A stretch of DNA of 19,284 nucleotides from Eubacteriales Family XIII. Incertae Sedis bacterium. Lineage in GTDB: Bacteria; Bacillota; Clostridia; Peptostreptococcales; Anaerovoracaceae. Shown here piece by piece: positions 1-5,612 of this stretch. The notes beneath the pieces were generated by a model. The model did no database searches. It was given only the letters and a program-made list of their open reading frames with translations, and was not told the origin of the DNA. The stretch lies in assembly GCA_031257215.1 (NCBI GenBank), contig JAIRPC010000160.1, forward strand, positions 1-19,284, read 5' to 3'. The translations under genes and the position numbers were made by a program. Numbering within the stretch: position 1 is the stretch's first letter; every line of letters starts with the position of its first letter.

Positions 1-312
1 GTCGCGACGATACGCCGCCTGAGCGCGGACGAGCGCGAGCAGCGGCTGGCGGAGGCCGAGGACAAATGGCAGTGGTCGCTGAAAGCGAACAGGGACGAGG
101 GTCGTGACGAGGGGATAGAAATCGGCGAGAAACGCGGCGAGAAGCGCGGCGAAAAACGCGGGCTGAAACGAGGCAAGGAGCTCGGCTTAAAGAGCGGAGT
201 GAAACGCGGCAAGCTGGAAATCGCCCGCCAGATGAAAGCCGACGGCATGGACGCCGCTATCATCAGCAAGTACACAAGCATTCCCGAGGACGAAATAGAC
301 AGGCTCCACTAG
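1..312 (+). CDS. C-terminal part of Rpn/PD-(D/E)XK-type nuclease (partial at window edge)
   Basis: The frame is open from base 1 to a TAG at 310-312 and gives 103 residues of what should be a roughly 300-residue protein, so the gene starts outside the window. The tail is typical of the Rpn family (recombination-promoting nuclease, often annotated as PD-(D/E)XK nuclease family transposase). It has a charged helical stretch (REQRLAEAEDKWQW), a run of short Gly-Glu-Lys-Arg repeats, then a conserved ending (LEIARQMKADGMD ... IPEDEIDRL). The catalytic domain lies outside the window, so it is unknown whether this copy is intact. It is nearly identical to the tail at 1577-1864, except for two extra 4-residue repeat units (GRDE, and VKRG near the end of the repeat run). 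Family members are known or proposed to cut DNA and promote recombination; activity here is not shown. Confidence 0.7.
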   Translation, partial: VATIRRLSADEREQRLAEAEDKWQWSLKANRDEGRDEGIEIGEKRGEKRGEKRGLKRGKELGLKSGVKRGKLEIARQMKADGMDAAIISKYTSIPEDEIDRLH

Positions 313-327
313 CCTGAGCAAAGGGCA
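1..327 (+). repeat. Direct repeat copy A of Rpn 3' end
   Basis: Bases 1-327 match 1577-1879 closely. The match covers the last ~100 codons and 15 bases after the stop codon, then similarity stops abruptly. The length difference (312 versus 288 coding bases) comes from two 12-base indels inside the Gly-Lys-Arg repeat region. A weaker match resumes further downstream (about 512-545 versus 1922-1955), so the duplicated unit probably once included the 3' flank. Confidence 0.8.
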
Positions 328-561
328 GACGAGTTGCCACTCATCAGTTGCGGTATACAGGCTGTACACGCGGAGGTGGCGCTGCTTTTTTTCCCGTGCG
401 CTAGCACGGCTAGGAAAAACGGACAGCGAAGCGAGCAACGCGAGCGGAGGAGTGAGCGTGGCGAACGTTGCCCCCTGACGGCGCACGGGCTGCGCACGTG
501 CTGTCATCCCCGAAGGGAATATTGCATCAGGCTTGCCGTATCATACTAACACGCGCACCAG
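313..561. other. Intergenic stretch, no convincing gene
   Basis: Short frames exist on both strands, but none has a ribosome site or a recognisable protein. The segment contains an inverted repeat with arms CCGTGC/GCACGG at 394-409, set between a T run and an A run. It also has a region of AGCGA-like short repeats around 424-464. Near 512-545 a segment resembles the 3' flank of the other Rpn copy. Confidence 0.5.
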
Positions 562-822
562 TCACCAAAAGAAATGGAGCGCACCAAGTGCAATCGCAAC
601 AAAAAGCCATACTGCATCAAATTTTATTGCCCGAAAAAATTTCACATCTTTCTTTTTGTGATACCTGGCAATATCAAGCACCATCATCACAGCAAAAAAG
701 ATGGAAGCAACAACAGTAAATATCCTTTCCGCACACAAATCAAGCAAGCTGTTGATTGCCGCGAACGCCACCAAGGAAAACCCGCAAAGACAAACTATCT
801 GGAATTTTGAAATCTTCATCAT
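562..822 (-). CDS. Small membrane protein, unknown function (86 aa)
   Basis: I do not recognise the family. The ATG at 820-822 (with a second ATG directly after it) is preceded on the minus strand by AAGGA at 829-833, six bases upstream. This good ribosome site decides the start. The protein has three likely membrane segments: about residues 7-27 (IVCLCGFSLVAFAAINSLL), 32-51 (ERIFTVVASIFFAVMMVLDI) and 67-86 (FDAVWLFVAIALGALHFFW). A short basic loop (RYHKKKDVKFFR) lies between the second and third. The protein ends immediately after the last helix. Its ribosome site overlaps the stop codon of a decayed ABC ATPase frame just upstream on the same strand, so it was probably the downstream gene of a transporter operon and could have been a partner subunit or immunity protein. 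With the upstream gene broken, it may itself be a relic. Confidence 0.6.
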   Translation of the reverse strand: MMKISKFQIVCLCGFSLVAFAAINSLLDLCAERIFTVVASIFFAVMMVLDIARYHKKKDVKFFRAIKFDAVWLFVAIALGALHFFW

Positions 823-831
823 CTACAATCC

Positions 832-966
832 TTAGTAAACGGGCATAACATCCACGCCCTACAACCAAACAACCCTGCCCGCCTGAGCCATGAGATGCCT
901 GCCGTGGCTCACCATTAGTATCGTCTTGCCTTGGGAGTTCAGCTGTTTCAGTTTTCCATTCCACAA
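832..966 (-). pseudogene. Decayed C-terminus of an ABC transporter ATP-binding protein
   Basis: On the minus strand, the frame ending at TAA 832-834 reads KLKQLNSQGKTILMVSHG, then RHLMAQAGRVVWL, an in-frame TAG at 859-861, and GVDVMPVY before the stop. This matches the end of LolD/MacB-like and bacteriocin-export ABC ATPases, which have GKTI.MVTHD (H-loop His; here His codon 904-906), a conserved A.R....L.DG strand and a short tail. Nothing of the Walker A, signature or Walker B regions is seen upstream, and an in-frame stop lies near 985. It is therefore a 3' fragment with a nonsense mutation. Its stop overlaps the ribosome site of the 86-residue membrane protein gene, which suggests the two were once translated as an operon. 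The call rests on a short motif. Confidence 0.5.
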
Positions 967-1165
967 CGTGCGATAACTATCTTATATACTTATACCCAAT
1001 TTAACACGTTTTATTCATGATAAAAAATTTTTTTATCTGAGAAAAAAGAGCATCCACAACAAGATGAAACGTCATTGAGGGCAACCTCGCCATTTTATCG
1101 CTATTGCAAATCTGCCACAGCAACCCAATCGATTTCCAAAATCACACATAAACGTGCAAATCTTC
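967..1165. other. AT-rich gap with AT hairpin
   Basis: No gene is seen. A perfect AT-rich inverted repeat lies at 1019-1037 (arms GATAAAAAA and TTTTTTATC, one-base spacer). It could act as a weak transcription stop or mark an old junction. Together with the ABC remnant to the left and the promoter to the right, this accounts for the gene-poor stretch 823-1204. Confidence 0.5.
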
Positions 1166-1193
1166 TTGACATATAACCATAATATGGTATAAT
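1166..1193 (+). promoter_or_regulatory. Consensus sigma-70 promoter
   Basis: The -35 TTGACA (1166-1171) and -10 TATAAT (1188-1193) are both perfect hexamers, with a 16-base spacer. It points at the truncated Rpn gene that opens at 1205. It was probably the promoter of the complete gene and now lies almost directly against the middle of the coding sequence. Confidence 0.75.
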
Positions 1194-1204
1194 AAGCGCA
1201 ATAA

Positions 1205-1864
1205 TCAAACGTCGAAATCCAGCTGAAAAGCGAAAGGGCGTTCCGCGAGAGGATCATCTATTACAGCGACAGGCTGTTCGCCTCGCGGCTAGGCAGTGGC
1301 GAGAGGTACGATAAGCTGAACAAGACGATTTCTATAATAATAACAGATTTTGTGCTACTGAAAGAAAACAACGACCACTTCAATACATTTAAATGGTACA
1401 ATATGAGTAATGGGACACTATTGTCGGACATGCAGGAGATACACACGCTGGAGCTTCCGAAGCTGCCGGACGCGAGCGACGATACGCAGCTCTGGCGGTG
1501 GCTGAGGCTCATGAAAGCGAGAGAGGAGTGCGAGATGGAAGCGTTGGCGAAAGAGGGTTCTGAACTGGGCAAGGTGGTCGCGACGATACGCCGCCTGAGC
1601 GCGGAGGAGCGCGAGCAGAGGCTGGCCGAGGCCGAGGACAAATGGCAGTGGTCGCTGAAAGCGAACAGGGACGAGGGGATAGAAATCGGCGAGAAACGCG
1701 GCGAGAAGCGCGGCGAAAAACGCGGGCTGAAACGAGGCAAGGAGCTCGGCATAAAAAGCGGCAAGCTGGAAATCGCCCGCCAGATGAAAGCCGACGGCAT
1801 GGACGCCGCTATCATCAGCAAGTACACAGGCATTCCCGAGGACGAAATAGACAGGCTCCACTAG
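1205..1864 (+). pseudogene. 5'-deleted Rpn/PD-(D/E)XK-type nuclease gene
   Basis: The frame is open for 219 codons after a TAA at 1202-1204, but there is no proper start with a ribosome site. The first internal GTG (1352) would drop most of the domain. The product begins with VEIQLKSERAFRERIIYYSDRLFASRL, which is the E-x-Q half of the PD-(D/E)XK active site and the helix after it, as in the Rpn/TIGR01784-like family. About 80-100 N-terminal residues, including the catalytic Asp strand, are missing. The rest is intact and matches the family: the ISIIITDFVLL strand, an HTLELPKLP segment, the charged helix, GEKR repeats and the GMDAAIISKYTGIPEDEI ending. A perfect promoter lies 12 bases before the frame, so an internal deletion seems to have fused the promoter region to the active-site motif. 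The protein is unlikely to be catalytic. Confidence 0.75.
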
Positions 1865-1879
1865 CCTGAGCAAAGGGCA
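1577..1879 (+). repeat. Direct repeat copy B of Rpn 3' end
   Basis: This is the partner of 1-327. Near-identity starts at or before the GTCGCGACGATACGCC segment (copy A is cut by the window edge) and ends at CCTGAGCAAAGGGCA, 15 bases past the stop codon. Confidence 0.8.
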
Positions 1880-1884
1880 TACGG

Positions 1885-1933
1885 ATTCCCCCTTCCGGCG
1901 GGTTCGCGAAGCGAACCCGCCGGAAGGCGGAAT
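1885..1933. repeat. Strong palindromic hairpin after Rpn copy B
   Basis: There is a perfect 17-bp inverted repeat (1891-1907 and 1911-1927) with a GAA loop. Beyond a single C/C mismatch the pairing resumes for five more pairs (ATTCC 1885-1889 with GGAAT 1929-1933). No T run follows, so it is not a standard intrinsic terminator. A REP/MITE-like palindrome or a rho-independent stop lacking its U tract are both possible. The equivalent place after copy A (about 507-520) keeps only a short CCC-CGAA-GGG version. Confidence 0.75.
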
Positions 1934-2010
1934 ATCACAGCAGGCCTGCCGTATACAAATCCCCATCACCCAGCCACAGCCAAATTGTCCGATACCCACC
2001 CCATCCCCTT

Positions 2011-2029
2011 TTCGTACATTCTGTACGAA
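2011..2029. promoter_or_regulatory. Operator-like palindrome upstream of cooC
   Basis: A perfect 8-bp inverted repeat TTCGTACA-TTC-TGTACGAA is centred about 76 bases before the cooC ATG. It has no T tract, and its size and spacing resemble a dimeric regulator site in an activator position relative to the predicted promoter. The regulator is unknown. Confidence 0.45.
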
Positions 2030-2060
2030 GCATCACCTGAAAAACCGTGAATCCGTCTGA

Positions 2061-2089
2061 TTGCAAGCGTTGTGGCTGTGGATTACAAT
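2061..2089 (+). promoter_or_regulatory. Predicted promoter of the cooC-acs operon
   Basis: TTGCAA (2061-2066) and TACAAT (2084-2089) are separated by exactly 17 bases. Transcription would start 6-8 bases after the -10, that is, at about 2096, which is the A of the cooC ATG. This would give a leaderless mRNA and would explain why no Shine-Dalgarno sequence precedes cooC. The -35 matches the consensus at only four of six positions. Confidence 0.4.
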
Positions 2090-2095
2090 ACTGAT

Positions 2096-2884
2096 ATGAC
2101 TAATACAGCTGAAATCATCGCTATAACAGGAAAGGGCGGGACGGGCAAGACCACCCTTTCGGGGCTTGTCATAGACTGGCTCTCGCGCAAGGGCAGGACG
2201 CCTATACTCGCGGTGGACGCGGACGCGAACGCGAATCTCGCGGACGTGCTCGGCGCGGAGGCGGAAACCACGCTTGCGGAGCTTCGCGACACCATCAACG
2301 GCGCGGACATGGACGACGACAGCCCCATCCCGCCGGGCATATCCAAGCAGGAGTGGCTTGACGCGAGGTTTGCCACGGCCATCACGGAAGAGGACGATTA
2401 CGATCTGCTCGTCATGGGGCGCACCCAGGGCAAGGGCTGTTACTGCTTTGTCAACGGCCTGCTCCAAAGCCATATCGCGAAATACGCGGGGAGCTACCGC
2501 TGCCTTGTCGTGGACAACGAGGCGGGCATGGAGCATCTGAGCCGCGGCGTCCTGCCGCAGGTGGACCGCATGATCATCGTGTCCGACTGTTCGCGCAGGG
2601 GCGTACAGGCGGCGGGGCGCATACAGGAGCTGACCCACGAGCTGGGGCTGACGCCGAAGTCGATAGACTTCATAGTCAACAAAGCTCCGCAGACGGAAGC
2701 GGGCTCCGCCGTGGCGCAGGGCATATCTGACGAGATCGAGGCGCAGGGACTGAGCCTTGCGGGCGTCGTGCCGAACGACCCGCTGGTCGCTGAGTACGAC
2801 GCGGAAGGGAGGCCGACGGCTACACTGCCGCAGGACGCGCCCTCGCGAAAAGCGTTTGAGGAGATATTGGAGAGGATACTGTGA
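2096..2884 (+). CDS. cooC: CooC-type nickel-loading ATPase for CO dehydrogenase
   Basis: A 262-residue P-loop ATPase of the MinD/CooC family, which inserts nickel into the C-cluster of CO dehydrogenase at the expense of ATP. Visible motifs are the deviant Walker A GKGGTGKTT (residues 12-20, with the KGG signature Lys), VDADANANL, the Cys115-Tyr-Cys117 pair (CooC proteins bind Ni/Zn through such a CxC at the dimer interface) and VVDNEAGMEHLSRG, typical of CooC. The ATG at 2096 puts the P-loop close to the N-terminus, as in relatives. A GTG at 2072 would add eight residues. Neither start has a Shine-Dalgarno sequence, and the ATG fits a leaderless start at the predicted promoter. The gene overlaps the GTG start of cooS by four bases, so the two are translationally coupled, which supports CooS as its client. 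Confidence 0.9.
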   Translation: MTNTAEIIAITGKGGTGKTTLSGLVIDWLSRKGRTPILAVDADANANLADVLGAEAETTLAELRDTINGADMDDDSPIPPGISKQEWLDARFATAITEEDDYDLLVMGRTQGKGCYCFVNGLLQSHIAKYAGSYRCLVVDNEAGMEHLSRGVLPQVDRMIIVSDCSRRGVQAAGRIQELTHELGLTPKSIDFIVNKAPQTEAGSAVAQGISDEIEAQGLSLAGVVPNDPLVAEYDAEGRPTATLPQDAPSRKAFEEILERIL

Positions 2885-4803
2885 GAAAAGAAGAATTAAA
2901 TTTCACGACGGTCGAACAGCTCGAAGCCGATACCGAAAAGCTTCGCGGCATGGCGGCGGGCGCGGGCGCGGAGACTTGGCAGGAGCGCAAGGAGAAGCAA
3001 CAGCCGCAGTGCAAATTTGGCGAGGAGGGCATCTGCTGCCGCATATGCTCTATGGGACCGTGCCGGATCACGCCAAAGGCGGATCGCGGCATCTGCGGCG
3101 CGGACGCGCACACTATCGCGGGGCGCCATTACCTGCGCATGGCGGCGGCGGGCTCGGCGGCGCATTCGGACCACGCGCGGGAGATGGCGCACGCCCTGCT
3201 GAAATCCAGCCCTGACGGACAGTTCAGGATCAGGGACGAGGCGAAGCTCATGCGCATCGCAGCGGAGTGGGGCATAGAGGCCGAGGGGCGCGACATATAC
3301 GACGTGGCGCACGACGTTGCTCTCCACGGGCTGAACGAGTTCGGCAAGCCCTTTGGCACGCTCGACTATATCAGGCGCGCCACCGACGAGCGCCAGGAGC
3401 TATGGGACAGGGAGGAGATAGCGCCCCGCGCGATAGACCGCGAGGTTTCCACATCGCTGCATATGACGCATATGGGCAACACCGCCGACGCGCCGACGCT
3501 CGTCCGCCAGAGCCTGCGCGTGGGCATGGCCGACGGCTGGGGCGGCAGTATGATCGGCACGGACTTCTCGGACATTCTGTTCGGCACGCCGACGGCGCGC
3601 GCGACCGAGGGCAACCTCGGCGTCCTCGAACAGGACATGGTGAACATAGTGGTCCACGGACACGACCCCGCGTTTTCGGAGATGATGGTGCTGGCGGCGG
3701 AGCTGCCCGAGCTGCAGGAACGCGCCAAGTCGGTCGGCGCGAAGGGCATCAATATGACGGGGCTGTGCTGTACCGCCAACGAGGTAGCGATGCGCCATGG
3801 AGTGCGCATGGTGGGCAATTTCCTGCAACAGGAGAACGCCGTCCTGACGGGCGCTGTCGAGATGATGTGCGTGGACATCCAGTGCATATTCCCCGCGCTC
3901 GCGCCCCTGACCGACTGCTTCCACACCCTGTTCGTCACATCCTCGCCCGTCGCCCGCATACCTGGTTCGATATACGTGAAGTTTGAAACGGAAACCGCGT
4001 TCGAGCAGGCGAAGAAGCTCGTGGAGGAGGCGGTGGACAATTACAAGAACAGAGATCCGCAGAAGGTCTTTATCCCGGAGCACAAGGAGGAGGCCGCGGT
4101 CGGCTATCCCTGCGAACAGATAATATCGGAGCTGGACGACGTGACGAGCAGCCACGAGGTTCTGACCGTGAACGGCGGCGCACAGGAGCGCGGCTCGTAC
4201 AAGCCCGCCATCGACGCCATCAGGGCGGGCGTGCTGCGGGGCGCGGTCGCAATGGTCGGGTGCAACAACCCGAAGGTTCGCCCCGATTATTCGCATATCG
4301 ACATCATGAAAACCCTGATGGAGCACGACATCCTCGTGGTCACCACCGGCTGTGCGGCGCAGGCCGCCGCGAAGTCGGGGCTCATGAGCAAGGAGGCCAA
4401 GGAGCTTTGCGGCGACGGCCTGCGGCGTGTGTGTACGCTGGTCGGCATACCGCCGATACTGCATATGGGCGCGTGCGTGGACATCAGCCGCATGATGCTG
4501 CTCGCCACGGGCATCGCCAAGGACTGGGGCGTGGGCATCACGAAGATACCCGTAGTGGGCTGCGCGCCCGAGTGGATGAGCGAGAAGGCCGTCGCGATAG
4601 CGAACTACGTGGTCGCGACAGGCCTGGATGTCTACCTGGGTATCAAGCCGCAGGTCCACGGCTCGGAGCAGATGGTGAACCTGATAACAGAAGGGACGCG
4701 CGAGATAAGCGGCGCAGGCTACACCATAAGCACCGACCCCGACGAGCTGGTGAAAGCAATAATAGAAGGAATAGAAGCAAAGCGCAAGCTGTTAGACATT
4801 TAG
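2881..4803 (+). CDS. cooS: Anaerobic Ni-Fe carbon monoxide dehydrogenase catalytic subunit
   Basis: A 640-residue CooS/AcsA that reversibly reduces CO2 to CO and supplies CO to acetyl-CoA synthase. Cluster D ligands Cys44 and Cys52, and cluster B ligands Cys53, Cys56, Cys61 and Cys72, are seen in CKFGEEGICCRICSMGPC and the following RGICG. C-cluster ligands are all present: the HGH motif (259-261), CC at 296-297 (TGLCCTANE), Cys335 (DIQCIFP), Cys461 (GCNNPK), Cys491 (TTGCAAQ) and Cys532 (GACVDISR). The catalytic Lys region (CAPEWMSEKAVAIAN) is also present. Length is normal for the family (about 620-675). The start is a GTG overlapping the cooC stop codon. Position in an acs operon argues for the acetogenesis role (AcsA) rather than CO-driven hydrogenogenesis. 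Confidence 0.95.
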   Translation: MRKEELNFTTVEQLEADTEKLRGMAAGAGAETWQERKEKQQPQCKFGEEGICCRICSMGPCRITPKADRGICGADAHTIAGRHYLRMAAAGSAAHSDHAREMAHALLKSSPDGQFRIRDEAKLMRIAAEWGIEAEGRDIYDVAHDVALHGLNEFGKPFGTLDYIRRATDERQELWDREEIAPRAIDREVSTSLHMTHMGNTADAPTLVRQSLRVGMADGWGGSMIGTDFSDILFGTPTARATEGNLGVLEQDMVNIVVHGHDPAFSEMMVLAAELPELQERAKSVGAKGINMTGLCCTANEVAMRHGVRMVGNFLQQENAVLTGAVEMMCVDIQCIFPALAPLTDCFHTLFVTSSPVARIPGSIYVKFETETAFEQAKKLVEEAVDNYKNRDPQKVFIPEHKEEAAVGYPCEQIISELDDVTSSHEVLTVNGGAQERGSYKPAIDAIRAGVLRGAVAMVGCNNPKVRPDYSHIDIMKTLMEHDILVVTTGCAAQAAAKSGLMSKEAKELCGDGLRRVCTLVGIPPILHMGACVDISRMMLLATGIAKDWGVGITKIPVVGCAPEWMSEKAVAIANYVVATGLDVYLGIKPQVHGSEQMVNLITEGTREISGAGYTISTDPDELVKAIIEGIEAKRKLLDI

Positions 4804-4817
4804 ACAGTTAGACATTT
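4791..4817 (+). repeat. 11-base tandem duplication at the cooS stop codon
   Basis: GTTAGACATTT occurs at 4791-4801 and again at 4807-4817, a 16-base period. The first copy encodes the last residues of CooS and the first base of its TAG. The second lies in the gap before the next gene. It is likely a small replication-slippage duplication. Confidence 0.6.
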
Positions 4818-4844
4818 GATAAATAATGAAAGACAAGCAATAAC

Positions 4845-5612
4845 ATGAAGATTGCGATCACTGGCAAAGGCGGCGTCGGCAAAACCACACTCGCGGCATC
4901 CCTCGCGCGTCTCTACGCTTGGGACGGGCGGCGCGTGCTTGCCGTTGACGCCGACCCCGACGCTAACCTCGGGCTCGCGCTGGGCTTTACGGAGGACGAG
5001 GTTGCCGCCATCAGCCCCATTGCCGCTATGTCTGAACTGATCGCGGAGCGCACGGGCGCGGACAAAGAAAATTACGGCAAATTTTTCAAAATTAACCCCC
5101 GCGTCGACGACATCCCCGAAAGGTTCGCGGTGGACAAAGGCGGCGTGAAGCTGCTCGTCATGGGTACTGTCGATACGGGCGGCGGCGGCTGCGTCTGCCC
5201 TGAACACGTGATGTTGAAGAGGGTCATCTCACATCTCGTGCTGCACTCGGACGAGGTGGTCATAATGGACATGGAAGCGGGGATCGAGCATCTGGGGCGC
5301 GGCACGGCTGGGATGGTGGACAGGTTTATCGTGGTCGTGGAGCCAGGCGCGCGCAGTGTGCAGACGTATGAGCGGATCAAAGCGCTCGCGGCGGATCTCG
5401 GCGTGAAGCAGGTGAGCGTCGTGGCGAACAAGATCATGGGCAGCGCGGACAGGGACTTCATCCACGAGAGGGTGCCGCAGGGCGATCTGCTCGGATTCAT
5501 CAGCTTCGGCGCGGGCGTGATGGAGGCGGACAAGGCGGGCGAAGCGCCGCTCGCGAATGATGAGGCGTTTGCGGAGGAGGTTATCGCTATAAAGGAGCGT
5601 ATACGGACATGA
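4845..5612 (+). CDS. cooC: CooC/AcsF-family maturation ATPase (second copy)
   Basis: A 255-residue MinD/CooC-family ATPase and paralog of the protein at 2096-2884. It starts with the P-loop MKIAITGKGGVGKTTL (ATG start), then VDADPDANL, the Cys116-Val-Cys118 pair in GGGCVCPEH, and MDMEAGIEHLGRG, the canonical CooC signature. The Shine-Dalgarno sequence is poor (GAAAG only), so translation may depend partly on read-on from cooS, 41 bases upstream. Its TGA overlaps the ATG of acsB (ATGA). Coupling to acsB suggests it is the AcsF-like factor that loads nickel into the A-cluster of acetyl-CoA synthase, while the first copy serves CooS. This division of labour is inferred from position. Sequence alone does not separate CooC from AcsF. 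Confidence 0.9.
   Translation: MKIAITGKGGVGKTTLAASLARLYAWDGRRVLAVDADPDANLGLALGFTEDEVAAISPIAAMSELIAERTGADKENYGKFFKINPRVDDIPERFAVDKGGVKLLVMGTVDTGGGGCVCPEHVMLKRVISHLVLHSDEVVIMDMEAGIEHLGRGTAGMVDRFIVVVEPGARSVQTYERIKALAADLGVKQVSVVANKIMGSADRDFIHERVPQGDLLGFISFGAGVMEADKAGEAPLANDEAFAEEVIAIKERIRT

Noticed and set aside
394..409. Inverted repeat CCGTGC/GCACGG as a terminator of the first gene
   Set aside because: The T run precedes the stem and an A run follows on the plus strand, and the minus strand has the same arrangement, so neither direction has the needed T tract after the stem.
1261..1833. 190-residue minus-strand frame with repeated PRFS units
   Set aside because: A mirror of the GEKR repeats of the Rpn remnant on the plus strand.
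2072..2095. GTG at 2072 as the cooC start
   Set aside because: No ribosome site, it adds a non-conserved 8-residue extension, and it would lie before the predicted transcription start. Kept only as an alternative.
3400..4659. 419-residue minus-strand open frame opposite cooS
   Set aside because: Lies fully inside cooS, whose motifs are complete. The product is His/Arg-rich with no recognisable domain, a normal effect of GC-rich codons on the other strand.
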